Positions 36,431 to 49,000 of a stretch of DNA of 64,000 bases are shown here, piece after piece. Each line of letters starts with the position of its first letter. The first letter of the stretch is position 1. Source of the DNA: Epiperipatus broadwayi. Taxonomy: Eukaryota; Onychophora; Udeonychophora; Euonychophora; Peripatidae. Position numbers and translations under genes: made by a program. The notes beneath the pieces are model-generated. The model was not told where the DNA came from and searched no databases. It was given only the letters and a program-made list of their open reading frames with translations. The stretch is from contig JAQFVV010000232.1 in assembly GCA_028023455.1 (NCBI GenBank), positions 124,001 through 188,000 of the forward strand, read 5' to 3'.

Positions 36431-37398
36431 GACAAGTCTACCTAACCATCTTTCTCCCACCCTCTTTTATCTTATATTTAGAAGTTCTTCACTTAATTAC
36501 TACTTCTACAATTAATTTTGCTCAGCATTTTATATCTCTCTTCAATTCTAATATAACAAAACAATAACAAAAAAACATCTAATTTAGAATACATTTAAAA
36601 TGCAACTCACCATTTGGCCTGCTTCTGTATATTCCATTCTCCATTCTTGATTTGGTTAATTTTATTATTATTATTATCATTATTATTGCTTATTATACCC
36701 CATGGTTTGATAAATTTTTGTACACCAAACACTCGTATATTTATATCTTGCCTGATTTTTCCCTTTTTGTTTTAACGTTGCTCACTTCAGTCTTGATTCA
36801 CACTCTCATCATTAAAAAAAAAATTTGATATAAAATGGTAACATTCTCACCCTCTGATAACAAATTTATGTGAGGATAATTTTTAGTTTCCTAAAATTAC
36901 CTCAGGTGCCAGCTATCAGCAGGTGAGATATACATATGATGCTTTTAATATGCCACATTTACTGATACTCTATATATCCAGCTATACTCTTTTAATATAA
37001 ATCTTTTCTCCTTTCACGTAATTTCAACATAAAACATGACTATTATATATATATATATTAATTTATATGGAATTATATCTATGGCAATACCTTATCTCAC
37101 ATATATATGTTTATTTTCAAAAGCTCAAGTTTGCAGCAACATACCGAGCGAAAAAATTTTACAAGAATGGAATGATTAACAAGGCCTTATGTATAGGCAT
37201 CTAAAACCTGGTGAAAAAATTTTTACATACCTATATATCAAACATACTTCATTGCTCAGGGTAAGTAGGTGTTTTTCTAAACGAAGCCTTTCAAATGGGC
37301 ATCCATACTTTGATAAAAAATCTCCCATCTCAGGTATATAGGTTTATTTTCGGAAGCCTCACGTTGCGGCGGCAAACCCGGTGGAAAAAAAAATCTAC
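36431..37398 (-). other. gypsy leader region with diverged repeats and possible primer site
   Basis: From the 5' LTR (37399) inward there are about four imperfect 65-90 base repeats (37080-37398) with TATATAGGTTTATTTTC and GGTGGAAAAAAA-like blocks. Near 36845-36866 the minus strand reads TTGTTATCAGAGGGTGAGA, which resembles a tRNA primer-binding site, but it lies about 530 bases from the LTR, so the assignment is weak. Confidence 0.4.
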
Positions 37399-40300
37399 TG
37401 TAATGGTCAAATATGTACATTCACGAAACAAAACCTAGAACTTTAGTAAATCATCTCAAGGCTGATCAGAATACGGCAGTGCAACCATCAGTCTGATATA
37501 GCCCTAGTTCCTTCCACTATTGCTCAAAGATTTACCACCTTGCGGATGACATATCTGAGGCCACAGCAGTATTTTCCTTCATCACGTTCCGGCAGTAGAA
37601 CATCAGTAGAGCAAAAGACTGGGAGGAAATTGACGTTCTATCGAGTATAGCTATATAGATATCATGTGGCTAGGATATAATTATTAAACAATGAAATGAT
37701 TTTAATAACTAATAATAAAATAATTAGTAAATGATGGAATAATTATGAGTCAGTGAGCAAGACTAAGACATGAAGCAAAGTTAAATTTAACATTAATTTT
37801 ATGAAGTTAAATTTTGAAATAATAATTAAAACAAAATTACAATAGCTAGATGCTTGGTCTCACGCAGATGATTAAGGGATGTTTACATTAACTTTGGGTT
37901 CACACGCACGTGATGGTTTTAGATATATAATTCTTTATGGCTGAGTTTTACATAACTTGGTTTACATATATAGGAGGTAGATAAAATCACTCGCAGGTGA
38001 TTAGAAATTTCAAGTTACAAATTAATGGGTTTCTGGCACATGTATATCACTCGTAGGTGATAACTTAATATTTATGCACTTCCGGTTTATATATAGCATT
38101 TTAATCACTCGGAGGTGATTGCAGTTTTCTAGATTACAAATATTTAATTTACTTAGCTATATATATGTGAATCACTTTTAGGTGATGAAAATATAATAAA
38201 TTTGAATTTGGATTTTCATGAGCTTTAATATTATTTTTATAACCAAATGAATTTGGTCATGATTATCTATGCCTGGTTTGTGCTATAATTGGATCTAGAT
38301 TTGCTTTATGGTTAGTGGAAGTGAATACAAAGACTTATAAACAATATAATATTTTACTAAGCGCGAATAATTAATATATTCTCTATAGAGCTAATATGCA
38401 TATTAAATTGGATTCAAATTCAGATCAAAGCTGAAAATAACAATTATAATGGCGGGATGAACTGATTATTGGCAGCCAGACTTCAGATACTAAGGCGTAT
38501 GGACAACATACAATTCTGAGTCTTTACATCTTGTATATGTGCCTTATTCACAGGATTTTTACCAAGTTACAGCTCACTTTGACCGAACTCATTGCTGTGA
38601 AAAATAAGAGATTTTTAGTCTGGATGATCGAGCAATTTATTAGAGTGGGAGTCTTATGCTTCGTGGGAGTCTCATGCTCCATTTCTAAGGATGCATAATG
38701 GGGAGCCGTGAACCAATCCACCATCTGAAGAAAATTGCCCGAACTAAGAGTAATGGCGCAGTGCGACCATATACAACCATTAAGGAATACAGCAACAAGT
38801 GAGTACGCCATAGCATTTCTTAAGGACACAGCAGCACGGACAACATTATCATATAATAAAAATTAAAGACGCTAAATAAGTTTCCTTCATGAAACTACCC
38901 TGTATCAGTTCATTTTATTGTATTTATAATTATAATATTAAGGAAAGTTTATGAATCTAAGTTATAAAGCTATCTATATAGGCTTATTTTTCTAAGGAGG
39001 ATAACAGCATAGTCAGGGAAATTACAATATAGAACTAGATTTATGCTGCATTTTATCACTTCAACTGAATATTGGCTAAATATTATATTTAAAAGCAAAT
39101 CTATCTTAGAAAAACTGTAGGCTCGTAATTATATCTTAATGAAGATATTTTAACCATTTCAAAACAGGGCTTTAGTTTGTGCGTCTATATGCGTGGAAGT
39201 ACATATACACACGAAGTTTCATATATATGCGTGAGAATCTAATTACTTTTCACTAATGATTTAATTATGAATAAAACCCGGTTTTGTATACATATAGCAT
39301 AAACAATAACATAACTGAAAATAATATTTGGCATAGATTTAATTAACGAAATGTAGATTTAAAATATAAGATTTCACGTATGTTAGATCTGAAATTTGGC
39401 TTTGTTTTAAAATGAAACTTATACGACCTTCGCTGAAATATGATTGATTCAGTTTCGTTAATTTTAAATAGTTTAAGAGAATTGACTAAGGCAAAGATTA
39501 TTATTCGCTTAAAATATATAAAATAATTTAGAAATTTAATTATTTTAAAATATATCATTTTGCATTATACGTGACAAAATCATATTAAAGCATTTAAAAC
39601 ATCGATTTTAGCAAGTTAAAATTGAATAGTATTTAATTACTTAGAATAAGATTAATACGTAACTAAATCTATCATAAATAAATTCAGCAAGTAAACCAAC
39701 AAATAAAGAAATCATACCAATAAATGAAAGGTGTTATTTTTGTAACTAATAACTTAGATAAAATCACAAAGCAATTAAATCAGTTTATCAGTTATTAAAT
39801 TATCAAATTATTTATCAGATATTAAACCAGTTTTTAAATCATTTTAAATATGAAATCAGGCAAGATTTTAAGGTTGAAACAAAATAAAATTACATTTAGA
39901 AATAAGTTTAGCTTACATTATTATTATGGCCATTGATTTAGATTAAGCTAGCATTTTAGAGTTGAGTTTAGTTGAAGGCTTTAGAATTGAAGGAATATTT
40001 ACCATTTTCTTCTCTTTTCTGCTGACAAGTTATTTCTTCATTGTGGAACTTCTTTAGGTGTTACAGTTGTTACTTCATCTCTTCCCACATTAGGTAGCTT
40101 CTCATCAGAGGTGAGAAGACGATTTTTAGCCATCTACCTTGACAAGATCATCATCAATGCTTTTCAAGTACTTTATTAAAATTATAATCTTAGAGAGTCC
40201 TTCCAAAATGGCTGCAGCAGCTTATATACCAGTACACTCCCTCTCCTTTGTTATATTATTTTTAGACTCATTTTCTTAGCTTACTCACTCATTGCCAGTA

Positions 40301-40888
40301 ATCGTGGAAGCCTGCTGTGACTAACTTAATTAGGTCAATTTAACCTTCATGACATGCCGTAATTTATGCAATCTTTGTAATTTAAATCTAATTTTAACTT
40401 TAAATATAAATTGGGTCAATTTTATAGCCTTTTCTGGCATCACTATTACTACAAAAACAAATCTAAAATTATGGAAAAACATTTTGTTATATATGTATTT
40501 AGCGATATATGCAGAAATATATAATTTCAAATATTACTAATTTAATAAATATTTTAAAATAAAGAAATCTTTAATGTTTTAAATTCTATTAACATTATTC
40601 TTCTAGCATATATGTAGTCTTAAGTTACATATACAACCCATTTCTCATTTAATTATTATTAGAAATATATGTGTGCATTTATAGAGGTTTACATATATAA
40701 ATGCAATTTTCTCTATACATACATATATATATACACACATACATGGTTAACATATTTAGGTTTTAAATTTAGCCAGTTTTTATTATATTAATATTATGTA
40801 CAAGAATTTGATGCTAGTTATATATAAAAGGATACTACTATAGAATATAGTAGGTGAAACAGTTGAGTTGTAAAAACTGACTATTTCA
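37399..40888 (-). repeat. gypsy LTR, upstream (5') copy, 3490 bp
   Basis: It matches 27439-31077. On the coding strand it begins TGAAATAGTC and ends CCATTACA. It contains the E-box array (37984-38186) and the conserved unrecognised frame (38548-38829). Confidence 0.9.
37984..38186. promoter_or_regulatory. array of E-box quasi-palindromes in the 5' LTR
   Basis: Four sites at 37984-38002, 38045-38061, 38103-38120 and 38170-38186 read ATCAC-N4/5-AGGTGAT, spaced about 60 bases, at the same places as in the other LTR. The central four bases vary while both half sites are kept. Confidence 0.6.
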
Positions 40889-40964
40889 ATATATAGTTGT
40901 AGTAGTGGAAGTGCATTCTCTAACAGCTAGTCATAACAGTCTGGATATCCTGAGCTTCATAAAC

Positions 40965-41095
40965 AATTAGTAAAATCATTGTCTCAAAGTTTAATCACTG
41001 ATTACATTGTCGATAGAAAACCATTAACACAGCATAAGACTGAAGGTGGCACTAGTTGTACATCCTCTTGTGATGAATCTGATTTCTTACCAGTT
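40965..41095 (+). pseudogene. pogo-like transposase C-terminal remnant (copy 3)
   Basis: The plus-strand frame reads SLITDYIVDRKPLTQHKT and continues to a stop after LPVHK. It matches the minus-strand frame in copy 1 (LITNYVVNRKSLTQYE). Such S/T-I-T-D-F/Y tails follow the DDE domain in some pogo/Tigger transposases. It is the only protein-level trace of the transposase in the window. Confidence 0.5.
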
Positions 41096-41825
41096 CACAA
41101 ATGAAATGCATATTGTCAAATAGCGATAATGATTAAAATATGTATGAAAAATGTGAAATTATACATATAAAAACATTGTTTTGTATAAAATTACATGAAA
41201 TGCATATTGTTAAATAGTGATAATGATTAAAATATGTATGAAAAACTGAAATTAATTACACATGAAAACATTATTTTGAATAAAATTAAATAGCTAATAA
41301 AAAAAGTTTGTCTTGTATCAATTTTTTTCAAATATTTGAAATTTTTTATTAGTCATACTTTATTTCTTTTTTTGTATGCGAACTTTAAAGTATGTTTATG
41401 TTTTGCTTTTATGTGATTTTTGAAAATTTTGGAACCAATCCCCCATTTTTCAAGGTATGATAAGTCTATTTTTGTGTGATTTTTTTTAATGCAGGTTTTC
41501 TGCAGAATCTATCTACCACATAAAATGAGATCCAGGTGTATACATCTTATAATATCTTTTATATTTTATATTATTATTATTCATTTTTTAACATTCTATA
41601 TTTATTAATTAAATTTTTTTTATATATATTCTAATTTCATTCTTTGTTTTATTATATTTAACTCTAACTTAATATATTTTATATTATTATTATTCATTTT
41701 ACTAACAATCACTATTTATAATTTATTCATTTTTAAACACATTTTTAACTCGCCTTTTATATATCTCCTAACTTGTTTTCTAAATTCTAATTTTAAAAAT
41801 TTACCATTATATTTTTAGTACCCCC

Positions 41826-42145
41826 TTTTTAAACTTTGATGTGATGTGATTTGATGCACTGTGACTTCTTATACAGTCAGGAATCTGAGCAACTATGTCC
41901 AGAGAAACCTGTTACCACTTTACTTTCTTTTTCCATTCCCCACCTTGTTTTCTCATATCCTGCTCCATCCCATTTCCACAACATACTCTTTGTAAACTCC
42001 ATGGCCTTCATGTCTAAATCCCCTTCAACTTTTCCCAAACTCAGCATAAAAACTAATAATTCACTTTCTATATAATCACTTTGTTTATATTTATTCTTCC
42101 ATAACTTCATTACTTTTATGTGATGTGACCTACTGTGACTTCTCT
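41826..42145 (-). pseudogene. LINE reverse transcriptase C-terminal fragment, second copy
   Basis: The frame 41877-42110 repeats the LWKNKY, ESELLVFML and LGK blocks of the 341-795 fragment with about one change in four residues. It sits in the left foldback arm and has no counterpart in the right arm, so it was gained after the palindrome formed. Confidence 0.65.
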
Positions 42146-42394
42146 CTTTTTCTATTTTTATATAACTACATTTTTTTATTGTATATCAAATTTTTTTTCA
42201 GACCCAAATCTCTATTCAAAATTGGCTTAATATTATTAATATAAATATAACTCAAATCTCTATTCAAAACTGGCTTAATATTATTGATATAAATAGCTTC
42301 TTTTACTTTTATATATTTATATTAATAATATTAAACCAGTTTTGAATAGAGATTTGAGCCTGAAAAAAATTTTGATAAGAAATAAAAAAAATGA

Positions 42395-42930
42395 AAAATT
42401 TAGTTATATAAAAAAAAAATTGATAATATCAAGCCAGTTTTGAATAGAGATTTAGGCCTGAAAAAAATTTTGATATAAAATAAAAATTTTACTTATATAA
42501 AATATTGGAAGAGGGTGCAGAGGGGTGTACTAAAAGTATAACTATGAAATATTTAAAATTCGAATTTAGTATTGAAGTGAGGAGATAAAAGGTGTTTAAA
42601 ATAATAATATTATAAATTAAAATAAATTATAAATTATTGAATGAAGAAATTAAAAATTTAGTTATATAAAAAATATTGATAATATCAAGCCAGTTTTGAA
42701 TAGAGATTTGGGCCTGAAAAAAATTTTGATATAAAATAAAATAAAAAAATTTGACTTATATAAAATATCGGAAGAGGGAGCTGCTAATAATATAAATATA
42801 AAATTTAAAGAGAAGTGTACTAAAAGTATAACTATGAAATTTTTAAAATTCGAATTTAGTATTGAAGTGAGGAGATAAAAGGTGTTTAAAATAATATTAT
42901 AAATTATTGAATGAAGAAATTATAATTAAT
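42395..42930. repeat. internal tandem duplication (about 270 bp) in right foldback arm
   Basis: Two units share CAAGCCAGTTTTGAATAGAG, GCCTGAAAAAAATTTTGATA, GTGTACTAAAAGTATAAC and GGAGATAAAAGGTGTTTAAA in the same order. The left arm has a single, diverged version. Confidence 0.75.
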
Positions 42931-43261
42931 GATTGTTAGTAAAATGAATAGTAATGTAAAATATAAAAGATATTAAGTTAGAGTTAAATATAATAAAATA
43001 AAGAATAAAATTATGAATATATATATATGAATTTTTAATTAATATATATAGCATGTAAAAAAAGATAAAAAGTGAATAATAATAATGTAAAATATAAAAG
43101 GTATTATAAGATGTATATATATTTATATTTATAAGTTTATATTATGTTGTAGTTCTGAAGAAAATTGCTGGGGCAATCAAAACTGTAAAAGAGGGTGCTA
43201 AGTAAAACATTGTGTAACACTAGTAAAGTGCATAGATAATTTAGTATTATGTGGAGAAGAA

Positions 43262-43335
43262 TATGGATTAAAGAAATGGGATTTTGCAGAAAGCTTCATA
43301 TTGAAGGGCATGAATACTGATTAAAAATGAAGATG
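43262..43335 (+). pseudogene. RTE-clade LINE copy 2, C-terminal end after the nest
   Basis: The frame reads YGLKKWDFAESFILKG and then a stop, matching GWIDFGETFILQW at the end of the 53-56 kb RTE copy. It is the continuation of the RTE fragment that ends at 26219, on the far side of the 17 kb nest. Confidence 0.65.
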
Positions 43336-46300
43336 ATGAAATCATTATTGAAAGTATTATGTGTTTGGTCTTTTTCATATAAAACTCCTGGATGTTATGT
43401 AGTAAAGTGAGTGTTGATTTTGTTTTTAATTAATGGATCCTTGTAGATGGCTTCTTTTAAACTTATTTGCTGATAAATTTATTTTAGTGTAGACTTGTGG
43501 TTTTTTTCGTCTGTGGCACCAGTCCATTCATACAATAGTCTACTTTTATTTTTACTTAAACATTTACTTTAGGCAAACTTTAGGAAATTTTTCTTTTTGC
43601 CATTCACTATTTTCCAAGTTACAGCAGCAGGAACAAATCAATGACAAAGACAAATATATATCTAATATCACATCTTGTTGAATTCACTAAGGCATATGAA
43701 ACCCATTTTATATGTTAAAGGATTATAATGTAACCTAAATCTATCAATCATGGTTATAACAAAATATTCTTCAGAAGTAATATTAAAGTCAGAAGTCTAA
43801 TAACCTCAATAGCAGTGAATTTGAATTTATCATATATCTGTCTATCATTGACATTATAGTTCTTATTTTCATAGCAAACCAAATTATGAATTGTTTCCTT
43901 TCTAATTACTATTTTATCTTCACACCACTTTAGTTGTTTTTTTAATAACAAACCTTATTCCCTTTCCTCGTTTAAAAATTTGTTTATGCTAAACTTAATT
44001 ATAGATATACAAAATTATTTATATATTCTATTTATTTACCTAGTTGTGCTTTAAAACAAATTTTACAATTTCATTACCTTAATTTAAAAGTATTTTATAA
44101 AAATTATTCCAAAATTGTTCAGATTTTATGTAGTCTTTCTTTAACACTATATTATTATTTTAATATTATCTAAAGTAATTTTAAAGAAAGAAATAATAAT
44201 ATGTTAATTCTCTTAAGTTAACTTTTTTAGCACTTGTAATAGCATTTAATTCGCAACTACAATGATTTACATTTTGCTATGAGAAACTTATTATCAATTT
44301 CATTTTAATTAATTAATTTCATTGCCCACTTTCTTTTGTGTCATTATATATATATCAATTGTACCAGTGACACTTATAAATTGTTTAAATTGACATCCTT
44401 GTATAATTATTTTGAAACTACGCTAGATTCCATTTTAGTCAGTTATCTATCATAGCTTAATTTTTTACTATTGTTACAATTTTTGCTCTGATTAGTATTG
44501 CAAATTTTTTTAAAGGAAACAAATAATAATAGAACTTTAGCAAACTAAATCATTATTTGTTTGCATAAATATTTTTCAAAAAATTTATTAGGAAGTGTCT
44601 CCTTAAAAACTGAGGCCAATTGCCATTGATATCATTTTTTTTTTGGGGGGGGGATAAGAATTGCTACACATTCATGTTACATCTGATGAATATACTTGAT
44701 TTCTTTTGCACAGTAACATAAAGCATGTAGAATTAATTTTTCATTGCCAGTCTCCTCAGGATTGAATATTAGATATGCATTGGGCCAGAAGCAATATTCT
44801 TTGTGCAAGTTAATTTGAATCTATAACAAATATAATAAAGTTATCTAAGGATGATTTCTCATCATTGGTATGTGGATAATTAGAACCTATTGTTGACATT
44901 TTTGAGGCTATTGAAGGAACAAAATTACAGGTGATTAAAAAGTAATGTTTCCCTGCCATTAAAAGTGAGCATGTGTCAGTTTCACTTTATTTCTCTGGAT
45001 GCTCGATAAGAATTGATTTTATATGGTAGTAGGATCATACAAGTTCCATGACTAATGTTTCTTTGATTTTATGTATATATCAGAACCAAATATGGTGAGA
45101 TTCTTTCCATTCTCGAATGTCCATCAATGATATGCTTGATTTGATGACTCTCACAAACAAAAGAGAATACATTAAAGATGTATTGTCATTTTATCAATGT
45201 ATGGGGCAACATATGCAAGAAGTTTACATTTTTTGCAGATCTGATTCAAGAATGTTATAGGCACTGCTGATGGCTCAGATGTCTCTTTTGATATCTGTAT
45301 TTTAGCTGTTTGCTGAAGGGATTTCATACTGAGTAACATCAATTATATTGATATTATAAAATGAAACAATAGGTATATTTATCTTTGTTCTCATCTTTTG
45401 TGTAATCTTGGGTTAGATCTATTTCATTGTCATCAAAGTTTGCTCCAGTGCCTTTAAAAATGTAAATTGAACACTGGGTGAAGATATTTTTAACATATTT
45501 TGTATTCCAGAAATTTAATCTGTGTTAACAATTGTGGAGTTATAACATAAATTTATGATAATTGATGCGTATTGGAGTAGGAAGTTGAAAGTTTTTGCAT
45601 TTTGGTTTTTACCACCCAAATTATCTAATAAATCCAAGAAAGTGGTTATCAGCAACCAAGTTTTATATAACATCCATAATGTTGTCATCCAAATTGAAAC
45701 TCATGGTCTTGAAAATCATTTTAGAAATAGAATATCATTTGGGATATTTTTTATCCACTTTTGTTTCTCTTAATACTGCATTAGTTTGCAGTGTGCCTTG
45801 ATATTGGAAACTTGATAATCTTGGCAGATTTAGAATGTGGGGCTCATGATGACTCATTCATTCAGTATAGGGATAGAGTTTCTACAATATTCTGGCTTTT
45901 TTTTATTACTCTAGAATTTTTGTATTTAAGTACATGTCTTGTTTGATGCATTTATAATTGCTATTGATGATCTTGGTGACATAAGTAGAAGGAGAGAACT
46001 TGAAGTGCTAATGTTCTTACAAATCATTGTCAGTCTTTAGTCTTAATCAAAAAGCTAAGATAATGTGGCATGAAAATTCAAATTTAATTAGTGAATTTAA
46101 GAAGTTAATTGAAAACCTATTTAAATTTTTACTTTATGATATATTGTTTTCTTGCAATTTTTTACAGTTCTTTTTGGCCTGGTGTCATTACTATAGAAAT
46201 ATTTTTTTTCTAGATCAATAACACTCTGAACTATTATTTTATCACATGTGTCTTTCACAAAATATGTTCCTGACAATATTGTTCTGTATATTATAGTATT

Positions 46301-46430
46301 TTTTAAAATGACTTACAAGTATTATTGATGTGTATAGACATAAATTATTATTATGTTTTCTATATTTTAATATTCTGTTATTAAAATTTTCATAAATTAT
46401 AATTATAAATAATAAATTAAAATTTATATA
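43336..46430. other. AT-rich, nothing firmly recognised
   Basis: No supported coding region. Some stretches (44900-46100) have a mixed composition that may reflect an old element, but no family motif was found. Confidence 0.45.
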
Positions 46431-46435
46431 AAATA

Positions 46436-47812
46436 ATGGATATTGTTCTATTAGCTGGTATCAGCCACTTGATGGCATTATTTCTATGTAAAAACACAGA
46501 AATATGCCATTTACATAGCCACGCCAATGGCCTTATTTTTATGCAAAAGCACCGAGAGAGGCCATTTAATGCAGCTGCCAGTGCCACTGGCATTATTTCT
46601 ATGCTAAAAGCACAGAAAGATGCTGTTTTGGCAGCCGGCCTACTTTGTGTTACGCACTTTAACCCAATGCTCACAATTCAAAATTCACTATAGTATCATG
46701 TGAGGGTGTCTGGACTTCAGCCTACCATAACTCTTCCAATATGCATGTCAAAGTAATTAACTTACAACTGATCTGACTTACTATTACCTTCTATTAATTG
46801 TAACCCCATGACCATGCTTCCCTACTCAACTTTGAATCTTCAAAAAATTCAGAAAGGATACAGCCAAGCATTATTTTCACCAGCTCCTGCAACAATTCAT
46901 GGTTGTGCAAGAACATGTCTATGACAAATAAAATGGATGACTTGAAAATGGAATGAGTTTCAAATTATGGCAACTGCCGTTTACAGAAGCTGGCATCGTG
47001 GTACAGTGGATCTTCTGAGGATATGCACAAGGCTGGGTAAAGAGATGGGGATTAAATTTAGTGATAATGCTTTAATTACTGAACAGTAGTTTAATTTAGG
47101 TCTATGCTGTAGGATCCGTGAATACCTCACCACAGCCCAGCAAATACCTCATTGCAGCCATTCTGTTGAGCTCTGCAGCCACCCTTCTGTAACCATACAT
47201 GAGAATGTGAAGCCCAGATCGACCAGCTACTCTGACTGCTGGAAGGGCTATAGAATCTCGGAGGTTGCAGGTTTCCAGCACATGATTGCCAACCACCACT
47301 ATAACTTGTGTAGACCTTACTGCAGTTACCCTGGGACTCGCTCACATGGCACAACCAAAAGCAATGTGGTATGACCAGGCAATCCCTGGACAACTATGTG
47401 TGCTAGTTCATGGGGCAACATCTTCACCTGGCTGAAGACATGTTCTGGGCCATTTTAGCAGAGATGAGTCTGACCAGAAAATAAGAGTTTTTTGTTTGGA
47501 TTCACTGCATTAAATTGACTTGTTTCCAAGTTGATTGATTGATCCACCCCATGCCGTTGTTGAAAAAAATGTGATAATTGTTTCCAATCAATAAACAGAT
47601 CGAGGTTATTTATTTCTTAATATTATTTTCTTGCAATTTATTTATTTAATAATTTAGTATTTATTTCTTAAACATCACTTGTTTTAATTTTGTTAAAAGG
47701 AAAAGAGAAATTACTTTTTTCTGCCTGTGGCATGGTAACATTATATTTCTGTGTTTTACATAGCAACAACACCATCAAGTGGTTGACACGAGCTAATAGA
47801 ACAGTACTGAAT
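46436..47812. mobile_element. foldback-like element with 70 bp inverted ends
   Basis: The left end 46440-46505 and right end about 47743-47810 are reverse complements (TGTTCTATTAGCT, CCACTTGATGG, CTATGTAAAA and CACAGAAATAT blocks). Three subterminal repeat units follow the left end (46460-46640). The interior is GC-richer than its surroundings and has minus-strand frames (47102-47393) without recognised motifs. A related fragment lies at 63030-63420. Family not identified. Confidence 0.65.
46460..46640. repeat. subterminal repeat units (about 55-65 bp, 3 units)
   Basis: Each unit has the form CCACTTGATGGCATTATTTC then TATG-AAAA-GCACAGAAA, with variation. Confidence 0.7.
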
Positions 47813-48355
47813 AGTATTACAATAACATTTTTATGATTTCAATGCTAATAAATTGTTTTCAAATTTGTTATAGTTTTATATCATATTTAGGAATTTTTCT
47901 TATTGTATAAAAATATTAAATTCAAATTAATTTATATTTTTAAAAATTAACCACAACATTGTTTCTCAAAACAAAAACGACTTCTATTTTACACCCTCAT
48001 CTTGTTTTTCATTGTAATGTTTTATCTTATATTAGCATTGGTCCACATCTTAATTAAATCAGGGTACTGCTGCTTGAACCAGTGAGAGGAAGTAGAGTAA
48101 AATCATAGTATGAAAGTTGGAAAGATGGATAAAATATTTCATTGGCTTAATGTGGAAATTAAGTGATTTTATTTCATTTATATAATGAAATAAAAAGAAA
48201 TATTATGTTCTAATACTGTAAAAGAGGTCATTGTAAAAAAATATTTAATCAGTATTACTAATATAAATTGTAATTTTTAAATGCTTTTATTTAAGGGGGA
48301 AAATGGTTTGTTTGTTGATATGTTTCTTTGTAAACTTTTGAGTCACATTCAAGTT
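47813..48355. other. AT-rich, nothing recognised
   Basis: No supported feature. Confidence 0.5.
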
Positions 48356-48800
48356 AGAATCAACTTTTAAAATTGAGATTTAATAGATTTAAATTCAATA
48401 GAATTGCTTCAAATTTGATATATAAGTAATAAATAGGCAAATCCATATGGAATACTAATCTTTTCAGTAAGTCGACTTATTTCTTAGATATGGAACAGAA
48501 TGCAGGAAAATACTGAATATTTTGATATCAAAGATAAAAATTGTTTTTAGAACTTTAATTTTTTTTAAGTAAGGTTTTTTGCTTTCAATTTATAACTATA
48601 ATAACATTTTAAAATTGAGGTTAATATATTTAAATTCAAAATAATTTTGTTGAAATTTTGTACATTTTTTTTAAAATCTACAAAAGTGATGGAATACAAT
48701 ATTTTAGATAGATAGGTTAGTTTCTTAGATATGGAAGACTGGGGGAAGATGAATATTTTGATCTTAGAACTTCAATGTTTTAAGTAATGTTCACGATTTT
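48356..48800. repeat. diverged tandem duplication of about 235 bp
   Basis: Two blocks share TTTTAAAATTGAG, ATTTAAATTCAA, TTTCTTAGATATGGAA, TGAATATTTTGAT and TTAAGTAA in the same order. Confidence 0.6.
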
Positions 48801-48829
48801 CTTGATTTCAGTTGTAGGCTTCATTTAAA

Positions 48830-49000
48830 TAATAAGAAAGTTAGCTTACAATATAATTTTGTTAAGCTTTTTTTTTAAAAAAAAACATTTTTAAATAAAG
48901 TGTCAATTTTCAACAGAAACATACTTACTGATTTATTATACATATATAATTATGTACACATACTAAATATGATATATATAAAGTGTATACATAAGGTAAC
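48830..49000. repeat. dispersed repeat, copy 1 (pair with 52478-52650)
   Basis: Shared TTACAATATA.TTTTG.TAAGC, a T/A homopolymer junction and ATGT.CACATACTAA blocks in the same order as at 52478-52650. The two copies flank a 3.5 kb stretch. Confidence 0.5.

Larger units (their letters stand above)
27439..40888 (-). mobile_element. Ty3/gypsy LTR retrotransposon (13.45 kb)
   Basis: Two long direct repeats (27439-31077 and 37399-40888) start TGTAATGG and end TTTCA on the plus strand (TG...CA on the coding minus strand). They are flanked by ATAT (27435-27438 and 40889-40892). Between them, read on the minus strand, lie a K/E-rich gag N-terminus, a gag core, protease, reverse transcriptase, RNase H and integrase in the order typical of Ty3/gypsy. 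All genes are broken by frameshifts and stops. No env-like frame is seen. The LTRs have diverged from each other by many substitutions and two duplications, so the insertion is not recent. The host site is inside pogo copy 3. Confidence 0.9.
26417..41538 (+). mobile_element. pogo/Tigger-like element, copy 3, split by the gypsy element
   Basis: The left end (26417-27438) matches the reverse complement of the right ends of copies 1 and 2, and the right end (40893-41538) matches the reverse complement of their left ends. The ends are CACCTGGATCTCATTTTA and its inverse, flanked by TA (26415-26416, 41539-41540). Without the gypsy insertion it is about 1.67 kb, the longest of the three copies. It contains a direct/inverted repeat cluster at about 27100-27395 and an internal tandem duplication near 41100-41290. 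Confidence 0.75.
26220..43251. mobile_element. large foldback element, split by nested insertions
   Basis: The left arm (26220-26414 and 41541 to about 42300) and right arm (about 42310-43251) are reverse complements, centred near 42303. The flanking direct repeat is TGGAGAAGAA (26210-26219 and 43252-43261). The outer arms contain, in the outward-reading sense, CTGAAGATTGCTGGGCAATC followed by GAAAC (left, minus strand near 26330-26355; right, mutated, near 43153-43180). The left arm is interrupted by the pogo-like element and carries a LINE fragment (41826-42145); the right arm carries an internal tandem duplication. No coding frame is recognised. Confidence 0.7.

Noticed and set aside
35832-36432. 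Phe/Leu/Ser-rich plus-strand frames
   Set aside because: They are complements of the Lys/Glu-rich gag N-terminal region on the minus strand.
47102-47299. YGYRRVAAELN-like string resembling IS3-family transposase
   Set aside because: There is no DDE motif, no other IS3 similarity and a eukaryotic setting; a short chance match in a GC-richer stretch.
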